DNA of 60,676 nt, taken from positions 1 through 60,676 of IMG/VR virus record IMGVR_UViG_3300025009_000110. One strand, given 5' to 3'. Shown piece by piece: positions 55,350 to 60,676 of this stretch. The position numbers were made by a program, and so were the translations under genes. The notes beneath the pieces are model-generated. The model had not been told where the DNA came from. It ran no database searches and saw only the letters and a list, made by a program, of their open reading frames with translations. Within the stretch, counting starts at the first letter, position 1; every line of letters begins with the position of its first letter. This stretch comes from a virus.

Positions 55350-55826
55350 TCAGTGCTTGCTGTTTTGGGTGCTGAGACTGGAGACGTCCAGATGTGCCCG
55401 CAGCATCGCGATCTCTTTGGTCATGCTGTCGCGAAGCCTCAGGAGTCTTTCATGGCGCATGGTTTCCATGTTGAGCTTTTTCTGCCATTCTGCGGCCAGG
55501 GATTGAGCCTCACGCAGCTTGTTGTCCAGCTCAATGCACTTCTCCTGGAGGATATGGTTGACGTCCTCTTGCTCACGAATGACCTCACCAAGCATGGTGT
55601 TTGCCTCGCGAAAGGCCCTGATGTGTCCCTCCGCAGCCTTCTTCTTGCTACGCAGGGCGTCAAGCTCCATCACTGTTTCGGTGGCCTTCTCGCACATGGC
55701 GATCAGCGGCAGCACCTCCGAGAACCTGACCAGGGCGCCACGCTCATGGATAACCAGGGCGGCTTTGACCGAGTTGTAGCTTTGGCTGGTGGGAACGATA
55801 ATCGGATTCAGTCTTTCGAGTTCCAT
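55350..55826 (-). CDS. Coiled-coil protein, 158 aa
   Basis: The second half is a long coiled coil rich in Glu, Arg and Leu (EDVNHILQEKCIELDNKLREA, WQKKLNMETMRHERLLRLRD), while the N-terminal 50 residues look globular. No signal or membrane segment. The gene is coupled to the 55-residue membrane protein. Function unknown. Confidence 0.6.
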   Translation of the reverse strand: MELERLNPIIVPTSQSYNSVKAALVIHERGALVRFSEVLPLIAMCEKATETVMELDALRSKKKAAEGHIRAFREANTMLGEVIREQEDVNHILQEKCIELDNKLREAQSLAAEWQKKLNMETMRHERLLRLRDSMTKEIAMLRAHLDVSSLSTQNSKH

Positions 55827-55836
55827 GGTACTCCTC

Positions 55837-56265
55837 TCAATAGATAGGTGTGATCATTGGGCCTTGATTGGCGGTGATTTGCTGGGTTGGTGACCAGTGA
55901 CTGCTGCGGTCACATCCAGCGCTGAAGTTCTCAATGGACATGCGGTTGCGTCTCATGATACCGGTGTTGTCCCAGTATACGAAGCAGACGCCGACGTCCA
56001 TGAATTCGGGGTCAACGTAGATTCTCTCTACCATGACCTTGCGGCCCATGAGTATCTCGAAAGACCCATGGGGTGTTTTCTCACGGAAGAATTCGCACTT
56101 GATGCGCAGGCCTTCCATCCTGGCGCGGAACTGGCTGTGCTGGGCCTTTTCCAGGTCGAGAAGCTCCTTGCTGTCCTTCTCGGCCTCGGCCTGCTTGTCG
56201 AGAGCGGCCTTGCGGTTTGCCTCCAGTCTCGCGAAGAGGCCACGAAAGATATTGCCGTCCATCAT
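55837..56265 (-). CDS. Hypothetical protein, 142 aa
   Basis: An N-terminal charged helix (RLEANRKAALDKQAEAEKDSKEL) is followed by a beta-rich domain (FEILMGRKVMVERIYVDPEFMDVGVCFVYWD) and a flexible C-terminus. It overlaps the upstream zinc-ribbon gene by 4 bases. No family recognised. Confidence 0.6.
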   Translation of the reverse strand: MMDGNIFRGLFARLEANRKAALDKQAEAEKDSKELLDLEKAQHSQFRARMEGLRIKCEFFREKTPHGSFEILMGRKVMVERIYVDPEFMDVGVCFVYWDNTGIMRRNRMSIENFSAGCDRSSHWSPTQQITANQGPMITPIY

Positions 56266-56447
56266 TCCTCCTTGGCCTGCAGCAGGTCAGTCGTCTTCGT
56301 GGCCTTGCGCAGTGAATACCAGGCGGTGCCGAATCCGCATTTGCTGCAGATAAGCCTGACGTGTGCAGTGCGCTTGGCTGCAGTGGGCGCAGCGAATAGC
56401 TCAAACTCATGGCCTTTGAATCCACAGATCTTCTGTTTCAGTGTCAA
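56262..56447 (-). CDS. Small zinc-ribbon-like protein, 61 aa
   Basis: A compact protein with a C-x-G-K-x-H N-terminal part (KICGFKGHEFELF) and a C-x2-C pair (LICSKCGFGTAWYS), which together could bind one zinc ion. This is a frequent type of small phage accessory protein. It overlaps both neighbours by 4 bases. Role unknown. Confidence 0.65.
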   Translation of the reverse strand: MTLKQKICGFKGHEFELFAAPTAAKRTAHVRLICSKCGFGTAWYSLRKATKTTDLLQAKEE

Positions 56448-56653
56448 CGTTCTACCTCCTTGACGTTTTCAGCCGGGACGTCTACCAGCTCGTCACCGTT
56501 CTGATACTTCTTCTCTACGATGTACCAGCCATCACCGTGGTCGTACACCGTGCCTATGTCCAGCTCGTCAAACTCATCAATGTAGCGGCAGCGCTTGCCT
56601 GTCGTACTGTTGGTCGTAAACTGCCGCTCTCGTAAGTCGTTGCATACTTTCAT
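56444..56653 (-). CDS. Hypothetical protein, 69 aa
   Basis: A basic N-terminal half (DLRERQFTTNSTTGKRCRY) is followed by a beta-rich segment (VYDHGDGWYIVEKKYQNGDE) and an acidic tail. The gene is coupled to the zinc-ribbon gene. No motif recognised. Confidence 0.55.
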   Translation of the reverse strand: MKVCNDLRERQFTTNSTTGKRCRYIDEFDELDIGTVYDHGDGWYIVEKKYQNGDELVDVPAENVKEVER

Positions 56654-56693
56654 ACTACCGTGAAGCTCCTCTGCTTGTGGTGTTTCTTGTCGG

Positions 56694-56930
56694 CTATTCG
56701 ATCCTGGGAATCCGGTACTCGATCCGGTCCATGGAGATAGCTACATTAATTGCCGCAATGTTACGCCTGACCCACATTGCGATCTCGAACCTGGTCCAGT
56801 TTATGGCTCTGGAATCCTCGCTATCCGGCATGAGCATCATGAGGTCAACATTGATCTCGTGATTCAGCGCGTCGTTCTCGGAGACAAACTCCTGGCCATC
56901 CTCTGTAACAAATTTGATAATCTCTTTCAT
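56694..56930 (-). CDS. Hypothetical protein, 78 aa
   Basis: The product starts MKEIIKFVTEDGQEFVSENDALNHE, a pattern seen in small phage proteins in which a strand pair is followed by a helix with Asp/Glu. The C-terminal half is a helix (WTRFEIAMWVRRNIAAINVAI). GGAGGACC precedes the ATG. Function unknown. Confidence 0.6.
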   Translation of the reverse strand: MKEIIKFVTEDGQEFVSENDALNHEINVDLMMLMPDSEDSRAINWTRFEIAMWVRRNIAAINVAISMDRIEYRIPRIE

Positions 56931-57040
56931 CGGTCCTCCAAAAGGAAAAGGTACTGGGTATTCACTAGCTTGTTGGTTGCCCGGTTGTGTGGCATAATCG
57001 AGGCGTCACTCCATTGTAGGAGCATCATTACCATCATCAT
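56927..57040 (-). CDS. Short hypothetical protein, 37 aa
   Basis: A 37-codon frame opens with a run of methionines (MMMVMMLLQW) after GAGGTCCGGTC and ends overlapping the start of the next gene by 4 bases (ATGA). It fills what would otherwise be a 106-base gap. Small size and odd composition make it uncertain. Confidence 0.35.
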   Translation of the reverse strand: MMMVMMLLQWSDASIMPHNRATNKLVNTQYLFLLEDR

Positions 57041-57249
57041 GACCGGACCTCAAGCTGGACCTTGAGCAGGTTGCGCCAGAAACCAACAGCGGCAGGACCA
57101 AGTTCGACAAAGTCGATATCGAAATGGCCGTAGAGGCACTTCAGGCTCTTGGCCAGCTTGGGGAATGTCGGCGACACAAGCCCGTCGCACAGGAACAGGT
57201 CTTGCTCTTTACTGTGGCATATCCTGCAGATCTTAGCCTCTCCTTCCAT
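57037..57249 (-). CDS. Hypothetical protein with Cys pairs, 70 aa
   Basis: A CRICHSKEQDLFLCDG segment near the N-terminus gives a C-x2-C-x-H arrangement that may bind metal. The rest is a mixed alpha/beta stretch (LKCLYGHFDIDFVELG). It is coupled to its upstream neighbour by a shared base. Function unknown. Confidence 0.55.
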   Translation of the reverse strand: MEGEAKICRICHSKEQDLFLCDGLVSPTFPKLAKSLKCLYGHFDIDFVELGPAAVGFWRNLLKVQLEVRS

Positions 57250-57440
57250 TATTTGGTCCTCTCAATGGTAATGGCATATTTGCCGATGATGATGAAATAC
57301 ATGAGGGTCTGGTTGTGCTCAGCGTCAACCTGCCGCTCAATGCCGAAGAGCTTGATGAATACTTTTCCGTCAAAGCTGGTGGAGGCCCACTTGCCGGTCT
57401 TCGCCACCTTCTTCTCGACCTTATACTTCCCCAGTTGCAT
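57249..57440 (-). CDS. Small beta-rich protein, 63 aa
   Basis: The product alternates strands (GKWASTSFDGKVFIKLFGIERQVDAE, TLMYFIIIGKYAITIERTK), suggesting a small beta-barrel or sheet. It overlaps the upstream gene by about 20 bases. No family recognised. Confidence 0.55.
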   Translation of the reverse strand: MQLGKYKVEKKVAKTGKWASTSFDGKVFIKLFGIERQVDAEHNQTLMYFIIIGKYAITIERTK

Positions 57441-57627
57441 CTGGCTCCTCCAGTAGGGCTATGCAGAAAACTTCCTTGATTCCAGACAGCGGCCAGCGCT
57501 CTTGATACCCCTCGTCTAAGAGTATGGTGACGAGGCCTTTCTCGCTTATATTAAGCGGGTACATGACAACGCCGGTCGCTCCCTGGTATTCAACATACAT
57601 GCCGGAAAGGATCTGGTCACGCCTCAT
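57421..57627 (-). CDS. Small beta-rich protein, 68 aa
   Basis: ATG 57627 follows AGGAGGAAG and overlaps the stop codon of the terminase small subunit gene (ATGA). The product (MRRDQILSGMYVEYQGATGVV) looks like an SH3-like small barrel with an acidic C-terminus. A longer frame from 57666 is rejected as it only overlaps the upstream gene. Function unknown. Confidence 0.6.
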   Translation of the reverse strand: MRRDQILSGMYVEYQGATGVVMYPLNISEKGLVTILLDEGYQERWPLSGIKEVFCIALLEEPDATGEV

Positions 57628-58289
57628 TCGTCTTCCTCCTCGTCTCGCCGTGGGGCAGGGACGCAACGAATTGTGATGCTCTCGTGGCGCTTATTACCTT
57701 CGCCTTCACCTACCTTTATACCATAGATCTCGCGTTCGAGCAACACTAAATTGCGAAGCGAGTCAACTAATTTCTTGATCGAATCAACCTGGCCGGGGAA
57801 GGAAATAACCTTGTGGTAGATGTCGTTCAGCTTGTCGAAGCTCTCAGACGGATCTCGAAGGTATTCGCCAAGGGTGTGCAGCTCGGCTTCCATGTCATCC
57901 ATAGCGGAAACCTTGTCCCACATCTTCTGGACTATGTTCCTGGCCTTAACTACATCGGATCTCTCAGCCGATATTCGGTCAGCTATATTCAATACCGTGG
58001 CATCCTCAACAGCTCTGTTTCGCTGCTTACGGTCCATCTCGTTCAATCGCTCTTCTTTGATGGTTACCATGGCCTCTCTTTCGGTTACCATGGCCTCTGC
58101 GCGAGCTATGATTCTTGCCTTAACGTCGCGAGGTATTTGAGCTTTATTGAAGTGCTTGATCAGTGACGCCTTGGTTACCTTGACGCCTGTGCGTTCGAAG
58201 TATTCAGTGCAGAGCTGGTTGATGGATTTTACCCCTGCTATCCATTCCGGTTCAATGCTTTTATAATCTACCTTACTCGGAGCTGCCAT
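57624..58289 (-). CDS. terS: Terminase small subunit (probable)
   Basis: The 221-residue product has an N-terminal HTH-type domain (GVKSINQLCTEYFERTGVKVTKASLIKHF), a charged central coiled coil and a C-terminal helix SIKKLVDSLRNLVLLEREIYGI that resembles the end of several phage small terminases, followed by a flexible acidic tail. It would recognise the packaging site and load the large subunit. It lies 3 kb upstream of terL, separated by small genes and a terminator, which is unusual but not rare. Confidence 0.75.
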   Translation of the reverse strand: MAAPSKVDYKSIEPEWIAGVKSINQLCTEYFERTGVKVTKASLIKHFNKAQIPRDVKARIIARAEAMVTEREAMVTIKEERLNEMDRKQRNRAVEDATVLNIADRISAERSDVVKARNIVQKMWDKVSAMDDMEAELHTLGEYLRDPSESFDKLNDIYHKVISFPGQVDSIKKLVDSLRNLVLLEREIYGIKVGEGEGNKRHESITIRCVPAPRRDEEEDE

Positions 58290-58525
58290 TGCTGTACCTC
58301 TTTCATGCCTTTGGTAGTGACGACGAAGAAGTCAATCATCTTTCCCATATGAGTCTTGTATGGCGAATGCTTCCATACCCGGACGACCAAGCCGCCGCCT
58401 TCCAGTCTGTTCGCCAATCCTGGATTTAACTCTAAGCATGGTAATGGTGATATGGCAATGTCGGCCAGGATGGATTGAGCCAACTTTGACAGCTTCCTGT
58501 ACTTAGTACCATTCAGCGGTTCCAT
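58268..58525 (-). CDS. Hypothetical protein, 85 aa
   Basis: A probable winged-helix-like small domain: a helical first part (GTKYRKLSKLAQSILADIAIS) and a strand pair (GGGLVVRVWK, KMIDFFVVTTKGMKEVQQW). That would fit a DNA-binding regulator, but the assignment is weak. It overlaps genes on both sides by 13-22 bases. Confidence 0.55.
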   Translation of the reverse strand: MEPLNGTKYRKLSKLAQSILADIAISPLPCLELNPGLANRLEGGGLVVRVWKHSPYKTHMGKMIDFFVVTTKGMKEVQQWQLRVR

Positions 58526-58803
58526 TCTGACGCCCGACAGATGATGTGGTCGCAGATGTCGTCGTACACGACCTGCAGCTTGACCTCGTGATACTGGCCA
58601 TCATATCCGATGTAACCAACAGCGGTGTCTCTGTGCAGCATCTTGCTATCAAGGACATCGAGGATTGACTCGGCCACGGAACAGGCGTGTTGCTCGATCT
58701 CGGGCAGAGCGTCAACGTCGGTGGTCGTGAAGCGGATGTAGTTTCCGATGGTGAGGTGATGATGGTTGCCTGCGGTTCTTGCCTCGGTTCTGAATTCTAT
58801 CAT
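58513..58803 (-). CDS. Hypothetical protein, 96 aa
   Basis: The product starts MIEFRTEARTAGNHHHLTIG and has several His and Asp residues. Two beta strands (GYDGQYHEVKLQVVYDD) precede a C-terminal CDHIICRASE segment. No known family. Coupled to neighbours. Confidence 0.55.
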   Translation of the reverse strand: MIEFRTEARTAGNHHHLTIGNYIRFTTTDVDALPEIEQHACSVAESILDVLDSKMLHRDTAVGYIGYDGQYHEVKLQVVYDDICDHIICRASEWNR

Positions 58804-59151
58804 TTACTCCTCCAGTGCGTGAAAGTTATTCCTCGCCTGGTAACCACGGTCGGCGAGATCTTTGAGATATGCCCTTAGGGCTATAAACACGGGGAGCGCG
58901 TCTTGCTTTCCGTCAGCAACCGCCTCCAGGTATGCGTGCTCGGCTTCCTTGCCGAAGGCTGCGATGATCTCATCCTTGATGGTTTCGTAGACAGCCTCCG
59001 GAATATCATAGGCCCATGCTGCAGCGCCAAGTTCGTCATGGCCGTGTATCCTTTTCATCTTCATTACAGGTTTCTCCTCACGGCTAAAGATCCTATCCCA
59101 GCCTTCCCGGTAGTTGTCACTCGGGATATGACACGAGCTTTTACCCTTCAT
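58804..59151 (-). CDS. Hypothetical protein, 115 aa
   Basis: The N-terminal CHIPSDNYREGWDRIF reads like a conserved motif seen in other phage small proteins, and the rest is helical with Glu/Ala-rich segments (AFGKEAEHAYLEAVADGKQD). No enzymatic motif. It overlaps its upstream gene by 4 bases. Confidence 0.6.
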   Translation of the reverse strand: MKGKSSCHIPSDNYREGWDRIFSREEKPVMKMKRIHGHDELGAAAWAYDIPEAVYETIKDEIIAAFGKEAEHAYLEAVADGKQDALPVFIALRAYLKDLADRGYQARNNFHALEE

Positions 59152-59381
59152 TCGTCGTCGTCCTCCCTTGCTATAGGAAGCCTTATCCCCTCGCCAAATA
59201 CTTCCCTAGAAGCGGAGTCCCGCAGCTCGAAGTCAATGTCGTCCAGCACGTACAGCTTGCCGACGTCACCATTGATTGCCTTAATTCCAATCCTTAAGAT
59301 GGCGATATCCTCGGATAGCTGGGCCAGCTTATTTTCGAGGCGAAGAATCTTTTCTACCATTTCTTTCTTTTTCATGCTCAT
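59148..59381 (-). CDS. Coiled-coil protein, 77 aa
   Basis: ATG 59381 overlaps the stop codon of the kinase-like gene (TGATG) with AAAAAGGCGG upstream. The protein is a heptad-rich helix (KKKEMVEKILRLENKLAQLSEDI) with an acidic C-terminus. A longer upstream frame (from 59618) only shadows the kinase-like gene. Could be a partner of that gene by coupling; inference only. Confidence 0.6.
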   Translation of the reverse strand: MSMKKKEMVEKILRLENKLAQLSEDIAILRIGIKAINGDVGKLYVLDDIDFELRDSASREVFGEGIRLPIAREDDDE

Positions 59382-59836
59382 CACCAATCCGCCTTTTTCA
59401 TTCTTTTGGTCCTGGTTCCACGGTAGAGTATGTTGCTGTACCCGTAATCGTGACATACCAGCAATTCCGTTGAGCCATCCCTCGACTTCACCATTCCCCA
59501 GTTGGCCACCTTTACGTCGGTGAACCATATGGGGATTTCGGCCAGTAATTCGGATGTCGATGGACGCCTCGACTGCTCCATTATCAGGATCTTGCCGTTC
59601 GGGCTTATGCACTTGCACTCGGCGAACCAGCGAGAGGCTGGAGTGCCAACCACGCTCATCCAGATCTCCATCTCCATGACGTTCTGGCGATACGATGAAT
59701 CCTCTTCAACCTTGACGACGTAACCAGGGAGGATGTCGCACTCGTACACCTTGCGACTCAGTCCCTCGCCAAGCTTTCTTCCGCAGAGGACATCGAACGC
59801 ATCATGAAACGCTTCAAGTCTGTTTGTTCTGCTCAT
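59381..59836 (-). CDS. Miniature protein-kinase-like protein, 151 aa
   Basis: The order of kinase motifs is present at reduced scale: a glycine loop L22-G23-E-G25 followed by SRKVYE, a VVKVEE strand with candidate catalytic Lys 42, Glu 55/57 in an alpha-C-like helix, a hinge-like ILIMEQ, then D107-x-K109-x-x-N112-W-G (like the catalytic-loop D-x-K-x-x-N) and D130-Y-G (a DFG-like triplet). The usual C-lobe helices are absent, so it is about half the size of a kinase domain. I recall similar uncharacterised proteins in other phages. Whether it binds ATP or phosphorylates anything is unknown. Confidence 0.65.
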   Translation of the reverse strand: MSRTNRLEAFHDAFDVLCGRKLGEGLSRKVYECDILPGYVVKVEEDSSYRQNVMEMEIWMSVVGTPASRWFAECKCISPNGKILIMEQSRRPSTSELLAEIPIWFTDVKVANWGMVKSRDGSTELLVCHDYGYSNILYRGTRTKRMKKADW

Positions 59837-59837
59837 C

Positions 59838-60323
59838 TCAAAACCTCAGGTAATGATCCCATACAACCGGGGTAAGGTTGCCGGGAAGGTAGAGTGGGTG
59901 CGCCGGGAAGCCCTTCTTGGTCAGCCGAAGCACGTGCAGGTTATCCAGCATGAGGGGGAGGTTGTCCTGGCGGATTCTCTCGATATTGTTTCCCCAGCAG
60001 GCCACTACCATCTTGGCCTCCCTGCAGACACCTCTAAGCACAATATCATTTACCTGACCAACAGGGTCAGTAATTTTCTTCAGGTGTTTGGGGTCGGTGA
60101 CCCTGAATGCGTAGGCGTTGACCATTACGAGGCGCTTGTACCCCCAGGCCTTGGCGAAAGCCACGCATCGTCTAATTGTCGGATCGTCTTCCTTAGCGTC
60201 GGCGGTCGATGGATTGAGGCCGATAAAGACACATGCTCCCTGACCGGTGTCCCATTCCCTTTCCAGGGTATAGCGATACTGGCCATCCAACGATATATGG
60301 GCGTTCTTACTGACGTAGTTCAT
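59838..60323 (-). CDS. DUF1643-family protein, 161 aa
   Basis: The family signature is clear: CVFIGLNPSTADAKEDDPTIRRC, then FAKAWGYKRLVMVNAYAFRVTDPKHL, and a C-terminal LRLTKKGFPAHPLYLPGNL. DUF1643 proteins are widespread in phages and bacteria with no established function; the fold resembles uracil-DNA-glycosylase-type domains in some analyses, which I mention only as a lead. It overlaps the next gene by 4 bases. Confidence 0.88.
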   Translation of the reverse strand: MNYVSKNAHISLDGQYRYTLEREWDTGQGACVFIGLNPSTADAKEDDPTIRRCVAFAKAWGYKRLVMVNAYAFRVTDPKHLKKITDPVGQVNDIVLRGVCREAKMVVACWGNNIERIRQDNLPLMLDNLHVLRLTKKGFPAHPLYLPGNLTPVVWDHYLRF

Positions 60324-60517
60324 TCATCGTCCTCGTCAACCGGCATTCGGCGGGCTATGTTGCGCTCCAGCTCTTTGCCGATGAGATTCTTCTCGATGTC
60401 TGTCGGCTCGGCGATCTTGAACAGCCTGAGGTTACGCGGCTCGTTCGAGAGGTTGTTGTATGCCTGGTTACCTTCCATGTTCGGGGTGGTGCGGCCTTTC
60501 CGTTTATTCGTCGCCAT
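60320..60517 (-). CDS. Basic hypothetical protein, 65 aa
   Basis: A basic N-terminus (MATNKRKGRTTPNMEGN) and an acidic end (VDEDDE) flank a short helical middle (DIEKNLIGKELERNIARR). The ATG lies inside the end of the junction-spanning gene, which supports continuity across the join. GGAGATGAAGGATC precedes it. Confidence 0.6.
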   Translation of the reverse strand: MATNKRKGRTTPNMEGNQAYNNLSNEPRNLRLFKIAEPTDIEKNLIGKELERNIARRMPVDEDDE

Positions 60518-60676
60518 GATCCTTCATCTCCTGGATAGAAGCTTCTATCCTTTTGATTGAATTATATCTCCGCTGGCGTTCGCAGTATTCGCATGAGCCA
60601 TGATTCAGACATCCACGACTTGGACGCCTATTCCTCGACTCTCGATCCTGCCATATTTTCATTCGCCGTGGCTCCC
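60504..60676 (-). CDS. 3' part of the junction-spanning zinc-finger-like protein
   Basis: This is the end of the gene that begins at 183 on the left edge. Its TAA is at 60504-60506. Bases 60549-60674 duplicate the left edge, so this partial frame also contains the zinc-knuckle-like CLNHGSCEYC core. Joined, the gene is 228 bases long and encodes 75 residues. Confidence 0.55.
   Translation of the reverse strand, partial: EPRRMKIWQDRESRNRRPSRGCLNHGSCEYCERQRRYNSIKRIEASIQEMKDHGDE
60549..60674. repeat. Right copy of the terminal 126-bp overlap
   Basis: Identical to 1-126. One mismatch follows at 60675 (C against G at 127). The overlap shows that the sequence closes on itself, giving a unit of 60,548 bp. 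Confidence 0.9.

Noticed and set aside
58062-58098. Short 16-base repeat inside the small terminase gene
   Set aside because: It reflects a repeated coiled-coil segment (EAMVT twice) and needs no special explanation.
60549-60674. True direct terminal repeat of a T7-like genome
   Set aside because: A gene reads through the join, T7-type repeats lie at non-coding ends, and the length matches assembler overlap. Kept only as a checkable alternative.
1-60676. tRNA genes, CRISPR arrays, integrase, attachment sites, insertion sequences, phage RNA polymerase
   Set aside because: I looked for cloverleaf-like regions, regular short repeats, recombinase motifs and large polymerase genes and found none that I could support.

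Overview
The window is essentially one complete tailed-phage genome, apparently a short-tailed (podovirus-like) phage of a Gram-negative bacterium. Its last 126 bases (60549-60674) repeat its first 126, and a gene with a start, a stop and a zinc-finger-like core reads through the join. The molecule is therefore circular or circularly permuted, with a unit of about 60,548 bp. Evidence for a podovirus: a terminase, a large P22-style portal, a major capsid protein of the N4-gp56 family, a small head-to-tail adaptor, no tail tape measure or sheath, a block of internal (ejection-type) virion proteins and a 3,440-residue polyvalent protein of the DarB-like kind. I see no integrase, repressor, RNA polymerase, DNA polymerase, tRNA or CRISPR array. 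The promoters I can see look like host sigma-70 promoters, so the phage is probably lytic and relies on host RNA and DNA polymerases. The host cannot be named from the sequence alone.

Layout. (1) 3407-4985, plus strand: small early-type genes behind a TTGACA promoter, including a nearly perfect 326-bp tandem duplication, ending in a strong two-way terminator. (2) 11442-5045, minus strand: a homing endonuclease, an SF2 helicase, a zinc-finger/Toprim primase and, below 7667, an accessory set with a dATP/dGTP diphosphohydrolase-like enzyme and a Lar-like anti-restriction protein. It is interrupted by one plus-strand gene (7840-8184) with a perfect consensus promoter and its own terminator. (3) 11568-18866, plus strand: a recombination and repair operon (NinB-like, DUF1364 nuclease, Rad52/Sak3-like annealing protein, YqaJ exonuclease, metallophosphoesterase, SSB, ParB-like, RuvC-like) with two HNH endonucleases. 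Regions 2 and 3 diverge from back-to-back promoters at 11475-11545.

(4) From 3107 down to 1, across the join, and from 60676 down to 54799, minus strand: lysozyme, a lipoprotein, many small proteins, a DUF1643 protein, a very small kinase-like protein and the likely small terminase. This run ends in a terminator directly behind which a promoter drives (5) 54643-18867, minus strand: large terminase (probably leaderless), an HNH endonuclease, portal, scaffold, capsid, capsid-associated modular proteins, adaptor, tail proteins, two paralogous tail fibres, the internal proteins, a GNAT-like protein, the giant polyvalent protein, a fibre-like protein fused to a phosphoesterase, and small membrane proteins.

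How the genes work together. Early genes are read from sigma-70 promoters. The phage supplies a primase and a helicase but no polymerase, and a full recombination set (annealing protein, exonuclease, resolvase, SSB) suited to making concatemers. Terminase packages these into the capsid, and the internal proteins with the polyvalent protein are probably ejected with the DNA. Lysis would use the GH24 lysozyme plus one or more small membrane proteins.
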